A stretch of DNA of 64,000 nt from Archilochus colubris (Eukaryota; Chordata; Aves; Apodiformes; Trochilidae): NCBI GenBank assembly GCA_023079485.1, contig CM041085.1, positions 32,907,121 to 32,971,120 on the forward strand. The letters are read 5' to 3'. Of the stretch, positions 37,890-50,405 are shown in pieces (the stretch's first letter is position 1; every line of letters begins with the position of its first letter). A model generated the notes under the pieces. The model was not told where the DNA came from, did no database searches, and saw only the letters and a program-made list of their open reading frames with translations. A program made the translations under genes and the position numbers.

Positions 37890-37943
37890 AGCTCATGCCC
37901 ACTACCTGGTAATTAGTGGCACCTGGTTGCCTCATTTCACTAC
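37890..37943. repeat. Right terminal inverted repeat of the foldback element
   Basis: Reverse complement of 37739-37792 at 50 of 54 positions, ending GGTTGCCTCATTTCACTAC. Confidence 0.88.
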
Positions 37944-37950
37944 ATTCTGT
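37944..37950. repeat. Flanking direct repeat, right copy (ATTCTGT)
   Basis: Exact match to 37732-37738 directly after the right inverted repeat. Confidence 0.65.
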
Positions 37951-40721
37951 TTCTACTTGCGGTCCAGGATTCTAGAGCCTTCCCTGCCCATCACCAGCAA
38001 ATACATCTGCTCCTGTGATTAATCCCAAAACTGGATAATCTGCTCTGGGTTAATCAAAAAGAGAGTGTAGTAAGACAACACATAGAAATATTTTGTATTA
38101 TTCAAAACATGGGCAGAGAAATGCAAAGACTCTTTATATGAAAGTCTTCCTCTTTCCTGCTCAGTCAGCAAACAGTATATAAACTTTTCTTTTAGCGGTG
38201 TATAATTTAAAGAAAGTAACATTTCCCTCTCCAGAAAGTAAAAACCCAGCTCCTGAACACCACCTACAACTGTTTTAAACTACCATTATCTTTAACCTAA
38301 AATTTATAGACAGCATTACACTGAAACTTCTTCGTAAAATGAAAATTTTCCATTTACATAGATTGTTTTTTCATTAAACCTCCTGAAAACAGCATAGGTG
38401 ATGATTATTTAATATTTGAGTTTGACTCAATAATTTCATATTTGTGGTACAGTTCAGAAAAGAAATGACCACAACTTCACAAACACAGTATTAAGAGACT
38501 GACCTTTTTTTTCCATGTTTGGGCTAGTTAAACACACAGCCTTAATTACAGAAATGCACACTGCCCCTAGGCAACCTGCAAAATGATTGATAACCACATT
38601 TACAATTTTATCAAGGCTTCTCCTTTATAATTAACCTTCTTACAGTGAGTAGAATACATATTAGCCATACAGCAGCATGATAATTTGACTGGTTTTCAAC
38701 TTTTGTAAGTCCAGACCTTAAATTATCTCACTGACATAAGACTATGTAAACCAGAGCATTCTGCAAAACATTATTTTTCTCCAAAATCTTTTTTTAAAAA
38801 TACATCTGTCGAGTAACACAGTTTTCAGTTGTAAGCCTGGGAACTGATTTCACACTCCTTTCATATGTCCCGGATGATCTCCTCTGAGTACATAAAACCA
38901 ACTCATTTAAAAGAGCAGACATTTTAAGTCTTTTTTAGTTTGACAATGAACTGTGAGACCTAAATCATCTATATTCCACTCCGTAAGGACAGACCTCAAT
39001 CTTCTATGTGTGTGTGGTTCGCTTTGCCAGTTCAACATTTAAAATGCTAATTTCAGCATTTGGCAAATTATATCTTTTTGCTATAAAACACGAGGTCTCC
39101 CACATCACTGTTGGCTGGAGCTGGCACGTAGCTGCAAGACCATTCCCACCAGCCTACGCCTGCTTTGCTCACACTTAAGTCAACAAGTCATCACTTAAGT
39201 CATCATTTGCTTTCAATGGCAACCCAGTAAATATTCAATATCACCAAAGGTTTTTTCTTTCAGAATGTCCTCAATGCCAGAAATTTGGAAACTGAATTTC
39301 TATATACAATATATGTCTCCCTGTACGCTGAATATGCAGCCAGTCTGAGAGATGCTGAAAGCAGGCAGGCTGCTTGCAAGGAAAAGTGAGAGGAAATCAC
39401 TGCCATCATTAAACTTGTTGACCTTGAAGGAATGGAAAACAATAAGCTATGGTATTCTGCCTGACATGATAAATACCAACAATTATTCACAGTACAGGGA
39501 AAATTGTGCTTCTTATTTGTGTTTATTTCCCTAAAAAGATGATGTTTCAGGATCCTTACTCCTATGAGTAGCAGTTCATACGTAGAATTTGGAAATACTT
39601 CAAGGATAAGATATTGTCAATGGAAATAGCAGCATCAAGTATAGTTCTACTGCACCAATATAAGTAAAGTGACAGAAAGAAAAAAAAAAAAACAAGATAC
39701 TTATGCTGTGTGAAAAGAATAAACAAAGTGTTTCAGAGTTAAAGATCCCTCCTAAAAAAAAAAAAAAGATCTAACAGGGGAATACTTTTAGGATAATATT
39801 AAAAAAAAAACTGAAGACCCCACACACTCTTCTATAAGCACTTGCATTGTTGGATGAGACCCAGAATGATATTTCAGGGACTGGGCAGATTTCTGTATTT
39901 TAAGAGGATTTTGCTACATTAAGCCACCAGCATATGAACTATTTGATAAAAATGTTAAACACTTAGAACTATTAATGCAAACATAAAACAGTGACATGGC
40001 CAACATTTGGCTCCATGGATGTACTATTTTGTCCTGTACATTTTTGAAAGATTGTTTTATTTTAGAAACAGATGTTGTCAGTTTTATAAAAGCAATGACA
40101 CAAAATACATCAATAAAAGATTTTTCTTGTCTTAAATATTGTTTAAAAGTTTATTTCCTTCCTAATGTTCCAGTGGAATGACTTCTTGGCAGAACTGGCT
40201 GGAAAGTAGAAACCAGGTCTAAACACAGAGTTTAACCCATTTACTTCTGATTGAAAATTAATACTAACACCGACAAAATTTGAAAGTCTTCTCAAAGCTT
40301 TAAGTTACAGGAATTATCATTATTTATCATACACTTTATCTGCCTTCTGATACTTAGTCTCCCCAGGTATTCTGGAGAGGTTACTTGACTCATTTCTTTG
40401 TATGACCCAATAGCAATTTTCAGTGGGAAAACTTACACTGCCCTGATTCAGTAGTGCACATTGATGTCAACCACCCACTGCACTTGTGCAGTGTTTTATC
40501 TTAACAAGAGATAAATTTATCAAACACATGTAAAACATGCTTTGTTCCATGACTTGAGCTGATCACTATGGCAATGCAGCTACTGGCCCAAGACCAAAGT
40601 GGAAAAAACTTGGAGTAATTAATATTGTCCAGTTTGGAATAACACACTCCACAACAAAAGTGATGACTTCAATGAAAAAGAAGTAGCAGCAAAGCATGTG
40701 CATTACACAGAGAAATGCTCA

Positions 40722-40870
40722 TAAAAAAAACCCACACAAACACACCAAAAGCCACAAAAGCCCCAAAACACAAACACAATCCATTACCTCAAAAAAAACC
40801 CAAAAAGTGAAACAAAAAGCAGAAGAAAGAAAAAAAGAAACCCCAACAAACCCAAAAACAACTGAACACC
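40722..40870. repeat. A/C-rich low-complexity tract
   Basis: CACAAA, CCCAAAA and AAAGAAA units, with T and G rare on the plus strand. The 63-codon lysine-rich frame over it is simple sequence. Confidence 0.9.
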
Positions 40871-42581
40871 CAAGCTCATGCTCATAACTTAACTTTCACT
40901 TCAGAAAAGCATTGTCTTTCTTGTGGGATATGCAAAAAAGTAATAATCCCAGTTTCATACTTGCTCCTGTTCCAAAAAAAGCTCTCCATGCAATTAACAC
41001 TTCAAACAACTGAAAATTTCCTTAACTTTAGAGATTGGTGAGAATTATGTTTTCTTAGCAGGGAATAGCTCACTTGTAGCAAACTAAGGTAAGGGTGTTA
41101 ATGTTTACAGATCCTTATTCTACATAGCCAGGTAATTGCTCAGTGTATGAGCTTTATTTGTGCACAGCAATTTTATCTGTATCCTCCATTAGCTATATTC
41201 CTTCCCAGAATTATTTCACTTCAAATAATTTACAAAGTTAAAAAATCCAGTGCCTTCCTCCTGCTAACGAACTGTTCTTTCTACATTGCAAAGGAGTAAA
41301 CAATATAAAATACCCATTTTTATATGCAAGTAATAGCTGAAATGCACCCAAGATTTTGCAGTTCTACACGGAGGTTCTGCAGTACTTCTTGGAACCTTTA
41401 GCAGAGGGATTTGTAATTCTAAGAAAATACTTTGGCATTAATTAAAAACTAAGACAAATCTCTACTGTACAGCTTCCATCCCATGAAGTTGTGATTTATT
41501 TTTAATTAAATGCTTGTAGTTTAAAAAACAAAACAAAGGAGGTGTCTTTCTGTAGAAATAACATTAAAGAGAAAAACAGAAGCAGCAATGATGAGCTTCC
41601 ACAAAGAGATTATGAGAAAACATCAGTCAGGCTGCTATATGATTTTTAACCATTTGGGGCACAGCAACTATCAAGTGGGGGGAGGAGAGCTGAGTTCCTT
41701 TCCCCCACATAGGTTTAATTTGGACATCTCTCTATATCAGACAGTTGAAAGAGAAATTCCTTTCTGAATTACACCTTCAAGGAAGTACACAGAATGGGCT
41801 AGTGCCTTAACAGCTGCTGAAAATTCTCCTCACCTTCATTTGTTCTTTTTCATGTGTTCCTTAACTTATCAAGAGCATAGCAAGGCTCAGCAAGTGGGTT
41901 TGCTCAAGCTACTGATGAATTTCAGTTGCATCCTAATGTCCAACTTGGCTTAACTATTTTAACTAATAATATACTAAAAAAATCTACATCTTGAAGATGG
42001 CTAAACAAAGAGCACAGCTCTCTGAAAGTGGTGGAAATGTTTAAGGCGAGTAAAGATAAGCCATTTCTTCCAGTAAAATTTATTCTTGGCAGAAACTAAC
42101 ATTTTATAATTCTGTAAATATTGTGTGTGTATATATGTGTGTGGAACACTGTAATAATAATTACTGTACACTTCTAGAGCATCTATGTGATTTCTATAAT
42201 AAAAGACATGTTATCAGTATAAATCCCTCCTGCATTATAAGGTCATGTAATTAAAAAGCTCAAACCACTTAAATTGCAATAGTCAAATAAAAGGGAAATC
42301 ACAGAGAATACTCCACAGCTAGTGGTAGCTGTAAGGGTCTTCAAACAATACTCTGTTCTTGTTAAAGCCACACACACACTGACAGACAACAAATTATTTC
42401 TGTATGCATGATTCTCAGAAATTACTTCAGACATTTCATGATCATTTCTCCATTTAATTACTTTCCTTAGGGATTAGTTTATACTCCAATAGTTTGTACT
42501 CTATTTCAATTCAAAAGAAGGATTTTGAAAGCCCGGACAGCTTTTAGTCTTTCTGAAAGAGACTTACTACTTTCTTTCCAT

Positions 42582-42660
42582 TTAAAAAAAAAAAAAAACA
42601 AAACACCAAAAAAGCCAAAAAACACACAGAAAAGCAAACCACAACAACAAAACCCAAAAA
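42582..42660. repeat. A run followed by A/C-rich tract
   Basis: A 15-base A run (42584-42598) passes into CAAAACACC, CCAAAAA and CAACAAC units. Confidence 0.88.
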
Positions 42661-42791
42661 TCTAAATTAAGTACAAAGACAGTTTCTTCTAGAAAATAAG
42701 CAAATATCATGAGCTTTACAAACTGATAATGAAATTAACTTCTACACTGCCCTCCACTAGCCTAGCTGCTTTTCATTAAGAACACAGAAAC

Positions 42792-42847
42792 CCACTGCAT
42801 CATATTTTATTGCTGAAATCCACTGCATCATATTTTATTGCTGAAAT
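42792..42847. repeat. Perfect tandem duplication, 28-bp unit
   Basis: The unit starting CCACTGCATCATATTTTATT occurs at 42792-42819 and again, identical, at 42820-42847. Perfect identity suggests a recent duplication or a length polymorphism. Confidence 0.93.
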
Positions 42848-43795
42848 CTACCAAGAAAAACTGAGCATGCACTGGAAAGTGTGTATAAGTTACATAAAAT
42901 TATGTGCTGCATTATCATTGCATATTTATCCATGGCACTGCAATTAACAGCCAGCTGTCAACATCCTTGGAGTGGTTTTGGAACATATTAAACACAGCAT
43001 GCCTAAATATTTTTAACTTCTTTTTGTTAACACACTTCTTTGAAGGAGGAGAATTTTTTTACATAAGCACTGTATTATTATGAATGCTTGAATAGGATTA
43101 AGTGGCTTTCTTGAAATGCAGGGACACAGTGGATTTCATCTGCTGTGTGGGAAGCCAAGGCTGTTCACGGGCTTCTCAGGTTTATATTACATTCATTATC
43201 TTCAAGCACTGTTAGGTGTTGACAGCTTTAACTGCCTTCATTGGAACCACGGCCTCTGCAAAACCGAACGCAAGCAGAATTTACAATTTATTGCCCATCT
43301 GTCAAGGCAGAAAGCCGGCCCTTCAAGAAATGTGTGGTGTGGTGCATCTCCCTGAACCCTTCCTGGGGAGATGCAAGTGGAGAGTCCGGGCTGAGGGGGA
43401 AAGTGGCTGGGGAGGTGACTCCCAGTGCTCCCCGTGAGCTTGAACTGCACAGTCACTGCAAGGGATCACGCAGGCTCCCAGGAACCACCACAAGTCTTAC
43501 TAAGAAGCTTAGAGATAGCTTAAATGGAAATTAGGTCTATGCCTCAACCTATTCCGGAGGATTCAGCATGAGGACATACTTTGATGAAGATTTTTCAAGA
43601 CTAGAGGCACGTATGGGAGATATTCCCAGATATGCAGACCTTTAGATGATCTCATGCTCTGGTACACAAACACCTTCCCCTTATTTTTCTACTAAAAGCA
43701 ATCTAACATATTCTGAAAGTATTCTTAGACTTTTTAAACTACCTTTCCCCCTTTATCAAGAAGATAAACCTTGTCTATAGAACACCAGCTTTTTT

Positions 43796-44125
43796 CACAG
43801 AACCATAGAATTTTAAAAGTTGGAAGAGACCTTTAGGATCATCTAGTTCCAATGCCCATGGCAGGGACACCTCCCACTAGATCAGGTTGCTCAGAGCCCC
43901 ATCCAGCCTGGCCTTAAAAATTTCCAGGGATGGGGCTTCCACCACCTCTCTGTGCAATCTGTTCCAGTGTCTCACCACCCTCATGGTGAAGAACTTCTTC
44001 CTAACATCTCATCTAAATCTACCTTTCTCTAGTTTGAATCTATTCTCCCTAATCCTATCACTACCTGACATCCTAAACAGTCCCTCACTAGCTTTCTTGA
44101 AGGCCCCCTGCAGGTACTGGAAGGC
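43796..44125 (-). mobile_element. CR1 LINE, 5' truncated, moderately decayed
   Basis: On the plus strand the reversed CR1 tail reads CAGAACCATAGAATTTTAAAAG, split by decay, then GGAAGAGACCTTTAGGATCATC. It continues through TTTCCAGGGATGGGGCTTCC and GTGAAGAACTTCTTCCTAACAT to GCAGGTACTGGAAGGC, following the usual order of the CR1 3' UTR and the end of ORF2. Only the last ATTCTATGG-like unit is recognisable at the tail. It is a different subfamily from the 6.7-kb copy (CCCATGGCAGGGACACC leader). The overlapping plus-strand frame is antisense CR1 and not a gene. Confidence 0.93.
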
Positions 44126-47100
44126 TTTTCAAAGCATAATCAGATACATTAAAAGCATATTCTTCTCATATTTTCTTCATTATACTATTATTGTAAATTT
44201 CATTAAACCACTGAACAATTTTTAGTAATTGAAAAAAGTCACACCTGAAATAACTGCCTGCTGGTGACAGAGTATTAACTACTAGGCTGCCATTAACTGA
44301 TGTGGTATTCTATCAAATTATGTAGTGAAACTGCAAAATGCAAGATGAATGATATAGAATTTCACTCATGATCATGATCACACTGCTTATGGCATTTAAA
44401 GAAAATAAAGTAAAATACTGAAGTAATGGAAATATAAAACAATGTTTTAATGCAATATTAAAATGATATTGGATTGTTCCATAGTAAACCCCCACTTTTC
44501 CTAGTGAAGTCTCCCATCCTTTACTAGTGAAATTCAGTGACGAAGACTAAACTATAATACTTTAAACAAAACAAAAAATGTTTTATCTTAAGTCAATAGT
44601 GAGATCAGAAGTGATGAGATGTAAAACTTTTAAAATTACAGTGGATGTCTACAGCATGCATGGCCATATTTAATTTTTTAAACACACATATGAGATCGAA
44701 AAAAATAAAGCCCTGATGTTTGCTCAGGAAAATAATCCTTTGAAAGGCCTTCCTGATCCTTAGTGTTTTTCTCCAGCTCTGTTTCATTCTGTTATGCTAG
44801 AAAGAAAACTCCCACAGAAGTGTATACAAGGTAAGTAGCTTTGAAGTCAGAAGAACAAGTTATAGCCTATGTTAGGAACTTAAGTAACTGATTAAGTGGA
44901 ACCCAGAAATATGACCCTGTGAAGACTTATGCTTAATTTTCCATAATAAACATTCTCCAACTGCTGGGCTGCTCACAGCAGGCATCAAGTCAAGCACTCA
45001 CACAGAAGACCACCAAAACTTTCCTGTAGCATATTAAGCTTAAATACAAATTAGGAGTTAAGTGAAGAACAGTGCTATATTGAAGATGCCACAAATACAG
45101 AGTTCTCAGTAACAGAATCTACCACATAGAAATTAATGAAATAAGGGGAGCTAATAACAGCAAGGCTTAGTGCCTGCCGAAAGAGGTGGAAAAGCTATTA
45201 TTTTATTCAGTCACTAAAAAAATAAGGTTTTCATAAGATGGAGTGCAAATTTAAGATATGGACTCAAAGCTCCCTTGGATCAGTTTTCAATAGCAGAGGA
45301 TACATGAGGCCAGAAGACATGAACAAGAAAGCATGAACTCTTCAACTATTCAAGGCAGAGGTTTGTGCCTGCATTTGGAGGACCAGACGATCTGTTTTCC
45401 ATAATTGTGGAAACTTCCTCCAGTTCCACAGAATTTTGGCTTCTTGAACAGAATTTCATGTGGAACAACAGAGTATTCCTGAAAATACAGCACCATTATG
45501 TCCCCAGGATGCCTTCCCCTCACTCACACACCACAGACACATCCAAAATCCTTGCCGGATCTCCCCGGTTTAACACCTCATCTGTTCAGTCTCACATTTT
45601 CTCTGTATTTACATCGAATTCATCTTGTTTCCTATAGGGACAGCAGGGTGATTAAGACACGAATTTGAAAGCAGAGACACAGCCAGGTTATGTGGAAAAG
45701 GGAACTATGCAATGTAAACAAAGCTGTTGCTGGTGTTCTTCCATAATCAGTCCCAAGACTCATCTTTAGTATTTTTCCTGACATGAAAAAGGGAGCAAGT
45801 GGAATTTGTAGACTTCAAAAACCAGAGGATGTTCACCAGCACACAGGAATGTCAGCCTCACACAGGACTGAAGCACCTCTAGGATTCCTGTATGGAAAAG
45901 GAACAGCTATAGCACTTGAGAGTCCAAGGTCAATTTATATCAAAACATTAGAGGAGGGAAGACTTGGGTATATAAAAACTCCAATAAAGTGGAAGTGCCA
46001 GCAGGACAACACAGCCCATAGGAAGAGTGAATATATGCACCAGTGGACCAACAAGGTACGTACAATGGAAGTATTCCATTTCAGTAGAAATAAACCAAAT
46101 TTATGTATACAGAACATTTTTATTTAGAAAGAAAATTTTAATTCCACTTCATTTGATCTGTGCTTAGTCCAAAAATAACTGCTTTGATGTTTTAAAAAAG
46201 CCAATACTGACCTCTTCTCAGTCTTACAAAACTCTCACAACTAAACAAAAGAAATAATAAAAAAAATTTAAAAAAGAAATAAAACTCACTTTATATAATA
46301 AGCCAAATTCCCTTGGGTTTTTTGGGTCTTTTGTTTGGATTTTTGTCATTGGAAACAGCTTTGTCTGATTGAATTTAAAAAATTATATTAATGTTTTAGA
46401 TAACTGGGGATATTAATAACACTTATAGCATTTAATAAAATATAACCTTGTAGATAAGTTTATTAACCTTGCAGATAATTAGAATAATTAGAGTTTTGAA
46501 AGTGTCACGAGCAAGCAAGCACTATATATAGCATGATACGCACATATGTATGCTACCTGTCACTATTTCTAGTAACTGCCAGCTATTTTTTGCAGGAAAA
46601 ACAGAAATTACAGGGAAAAAAATGGCTACACAAGGAAGTATTTTTTATTGGAAAAAAGCCAAGAGAGTGTAACAAGAAAATTCTTTTTAACTTCCAGATC
46701 TTCAAATGATCTAATGAGCACATTCAGGAAATTTATTTTGCTACTATTCATAATTTTCATCACCTGTCAAATGGTACTTATTTCCATTGTAAACCATTTG
46801 AGATCTACTGATAAAGACCTCTACAATAATCAAGTACCTTTACCACTTCACTAAGTAGGCATCTAGATCAAGAGATAACAGAACCTACAGATTAAAGGAA
46901 AAAATAAATCATCACATAAAATACTAATAAAAAATCCCAAAACCTTAAGAGTATCACTGCTGATAAAATATATATTAAAAAAATAATACAAAAGTCTACT
47001 AAAATATTTTCTTACTTTGTAGAAAAAGCATTGTTGGAGGTGATAAATTTGTTCTAAAATGAGTTTTCTCAAGAAAGAAAATAATTATCTAATTTAGATC

Positions 47101-50100
47101 TATATATATTTTTCTACTTCAGAAATATGGCAGCACTGGCTGGAAAAGCAAGAAATTTCTTAACTATGAACTGGCCCTTTCTCAACTCCCATGAAATCCA
47201 AACTGCTGGAACATTAAACACTAACTTGAAACCACTGATACCGGGCAACAGTGTTGTTTAAAAAAACAACACCAAAACCACTGTTCATCAAAACCAAAAG
47301 CCAACAGTAGCACACAGCGAAGTAGTAATTATGCTCTAAAGAATTACTGTCTTCCCATCTCTGGAGAGATATTAAGTCTTTGCTTACTTGAAATCAAAGG
47401 CATTTTTGTCAATTTTACTATTCTACTTCTGCTCGGGTTACTACCACTGAAAATACTGCATATAACACTTCAAAACTTTGCATTTGCTAAGTGAGAAAAA
47501 TAGCTTGGTCATTGAGAGGGTTTGAAATGTCAAACAAAATGACAGTGGTTATTGGGACAGCAGTGGATGGGGTTAAAAGAAGCAGCAGATAGGAGCTAGA
47601 AGGCTGCCAGCTAGAGTCTGCCATCCAGACCTCAAGACTGGCTGATGGGAGAAACATGAAAATTCTTTGTTTTTTCTGTATACTCCAAGCAAAATAAAAT
47701 TACATTGCTTGGCAAAAGGTCTGAATTGGGTGATATGTTGTTGCCAGTATCCCATTACAATTACAAATACATTAAGAACCAAGCAAAAAGATTCCCAGAA
47801 GAAAACCACATGGTTGCTAAACCAAGGACAGGAGCTGGGAGTTCCAGTTCCCTTTATCAACAGGCAGCATAGCTTCAAAGAAAGACAGGTTATCAACCTG
47901 GGAAATTTAGTCCCAGTTCTAATATTTACCAGGTCTACAATTTTTTTTCCTTTTCTGTTTCATAGTTCATCTTGCCTATTCAGAGACTAAGTCCTGGAGA
48001 CAGTCTCCTTAACTCATTTGTTAAGTAGCATGGCAGCAAGCTTTAGCCTGGTACAAATATAATTCTCATTAACAAATATCACAACACCAGTTACCATATT
48101 GGAGATCTTTCAGCCTGAATCCTCTGTAGGCTAAAGAGGGCCATTCAGTACCCAAGTACTGAGTAACAAAATCAGTAAATCTCAATTTAAGTTGCACATC
48201 AGTTCTTTACCAGCAATCTCCCAAACTGTTCATGGTTCACTGAACTTGGCACATTTAAATTAGAAAGGATATTAGAATTATAGGATTAACTGCAATAAAA
48301 TAATCACCTGTGATAATGCTACTGTGACTAATGCTGAAGATTTTGGCTTTTTTGTTTGGTTGCTTTTGTTGTTTGTTAATTGGCTCTCAACTCCCTTTCA
48401 CATTGATCTCTTAGTTTGTGAGCAGAATATAACCTATTTTTCTCCAGAAAATTTCCCATGAAGGGCTGGTCCACACTTTTTAGCCTCCAGTTCCTCCTAC
48501 CATCCTGAAAAATTTCTTATGTTCTGAGAACTGCTGTTCCTAGTTGAACCACAAACACACAACACGCAGAATGATCTTGGACAGATGATGGCATAAATTC
48601 TGTGCACCAAATAATGCTGTGCAGTCCTGGGATTGAAGTAGTACAAAGGAAATTTTTAAAAATGCATATAGACCCATAGTTACATAAACAAATACACATA
48701 CATTGCATTCAGTTGCATTTATATATCTATTTTCCTGACTTCAGCTCCAAGACTGCCCTTCAGTTTACAGGTAACACACTGCCATGCCTTTTCATCCTCT
48801 TAATAAAACCTGGAATACTTAAAAGTGAATACTAGTAGTAATAATAATAAAAAAGCAATGTCCATTTCAATAAACATGCCTAGTGTTGGTTTTTAAGACT
48901 CAGGAAACAGTCTTCATTCCCAAATGCTTTCTTTTTCACATACATAGCAATGAGAAGTCGAATGAAATCTGTTACTGAGAAGTTTTTATTGTTTTTTAGT
49001 ATTGAATTTAACTGCATCCATTTATCTGTTACAGCCCTTCTGCCATCTGTGACATATCATATTTCTGGAATTCATCATCAGGAGATGACTTTTTTCATGT
49101 TGTTTCTTTATGCTGCCACAGAGGCATTCCAATCACTGATATTTTATCACTAGAAAAAAGAATCTTCTGATTTTGAGACACAGAGGGAGACTAATGACAG
49201 AGCCCTCAGCAGGACACTGCATCTCCTCGACACCAATCAGAGATTACATTTCCTGCCTCCCACTGCAGCAGGAAAGCACTGGCTGAGCAGTTCAGAGGAG
49301 ATCCAAGTAGTTTAGAAAAAAATCCCAGAGCCAATCACAACTGCCTACTGGACACAGCAGTTGCAAAGAAATGGATTAGTATGCAGAGCAGGAGGAAGAT
49401 GCAAGTTATTTATTAACTCAGTCATCTGGGTGCCTTATTAAAGGACTGGAGAGGAGGCAAAAGAGACAGAATATGATAAAAATAGAGCATTAGGAAAAAA
49501 ATAAAATCTCCCCATGACAAACACTTCAATTGATTGGCACATCTACTCAAATAGCAGTGCTCTTAGACTAATCATACAACTACTCTGCTCTCAATTTCTA
49601 TACAGATTACTTAGAGGGCCAGGACAATCCATCAGTCCCATTCCCAAGTATACCACCCGACCTAAAAAGTATAAAGGATGGAAAGACAAGAGCCTGAGAC
49701 CCTCAAACAAACAGCCTCCTGAACAAGTTCATATTCTTGTCTGGACAAATGGAAATCTAAGTTGAGAAAGGCATCATTCTTTGGTTGGGCAGCACCCTTC
49801 ATAGGGGATCAGAAAAAACAAAGAACTGCAAGTTATCAGAATTGGAATATATAAACTGGGAAAAGGTCATTCCTGAAACAGTCTAGAGGAAGAGAAGCAA
49901 AATGTAGAGATTCTCTGCACATCATCTACAGAAGCCAGTTTGAACAGCTTGATGATGAAGAAAATTAAATATCAGTATAACTTGAAATGTTACTATACCT
50001 AGAAAAAGTAATTTGATAAGGATGGAAATCACATAATTTGAGATCCCATGCAGCAGTCAAGATCTGATTTATTTCAGAGCTGTATGAACACAAGGAGACC

Positions 50101-50346
50101 AGTTCTGTGCAGACTCTGTGTCATGCATTATATGTTCTGGCTGGAGTGGGGATCTGATTTGAAGGTGCATGAAGGAAGACAGACAGTGGGGGGAAAAGCT
50201 GCTGTCTCTCATCAAAGATTGGAAAAGGATCTGGAAGCAATCAGTTGCAACAAATCACAATCAAAAGAAGTTTAGTGTGTCTATGTTCAGGGTAGAAACA
50301 AACAAGGAGTATATAGAAGCCTCCAGTTACGTGAAGTCTGCCAAGT
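44126..50346. other. Unique AT-rich non-coding DNA
   Basis: No gene is supported. A T/G-rich tract lies at 48342-48380. At 45968-45987 TATATAAA is followed closely by AATAAA, which recalls an LTR, but no LTR ends or duplications could be placed. A smaller GC-rich patch at 47520-47660 and a moderately GC-rich stretch at 49190-49460 hold nothing recognisable. Confidence 0.55.
48342..48380. repeat. T/G-rich low-complexity tract
   Basis: TTTTTTGTTTGG, TTTTGTTGTTTG and similar units; short member of the T/G class. Confidence 0.75.
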
Positions 50347-50405
50347 CCACCACTAAATCATGTCCCTAAGTGCCACATCTACATGTATTTTAAACACCTC
50401 CAGAT
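50347..50405 (-). mobile_element. CR1 LINE fragment, short
   Basis: CCACTAAATCATGTCCCTAA followed by GTGCCACATCTACATGTATTTTAAACACCTCCAG (split here) is the antisense of a familiar stretch near the end of CR1 ORF2 in birds. Homology fades after 50405 and is not clear before 50347. It is probably an old insertion with both sides decayed. Confidence 0.65.

Larger units (their letters stand above)
37739..37943. mobile_element. Non-autonomous foldback / MITE-like DNA transposon, 205 bp
   Basis: The first and last 54 bases are inverted copies matching at 50 of 54 positions (by hand), the outermost 33 perfectly, beginning GTAGTGAAATGAGGCAACC. Pairing continues less perfectly inward (GAGCTTGTG and its complement), so nearly the whole element could fold into one hairpin whose tip is closed by GGCCCC/GGGGCC. 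It is flanked by ATTCTGT on both sides. There is no coding capacity, so it would have needed a transposase supplied elsewhere. The GC-rich centre carries ATTGG (inverted CCAAT, 37821-37825), TGCGCA (NRF1-like, 37843-37848) and CCCGCCC (GC box, 37856-37862). I do not recognise the family. A hAT-like origin is possible from the near-8-bp duplication and TAGTG-type end, but this is inference. Confidence 0.75.
37951..43795. other. Unique AT-rich non-coding DNA with A/C tracts
   Basis: No gene is supported. It contains a CACTTAAGTCA pair with period 20 (39172-39202), A-rich patches at 39679-39693 and 39755-39767, A/C tracts at 40722-40870 and 42582-42660, a TG/TA repeat near 42122-42143 and a perfect 28-bp tandem pair (42792-42847). 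A GC-richer patch at 43110-43540 has overlapping frames on both strands and no recognisable protein. Confidence 0.55.

Noticed and set aside
43116..43534. Several overlapping frames in a GC-richer patch just before the 43.8-kb CR1
   Set aside because: Three plus frames and one minus frame are open at once, which reflects low stop density rather than coding; no protein family recognised.
45640..46100. TATATAAA closely followed by AATAAA near 45968-45987, resembling an LTR core
   Set aside because: No TG...CA borders or flanking duplication could be placed, and no matching second copy exists in the window.
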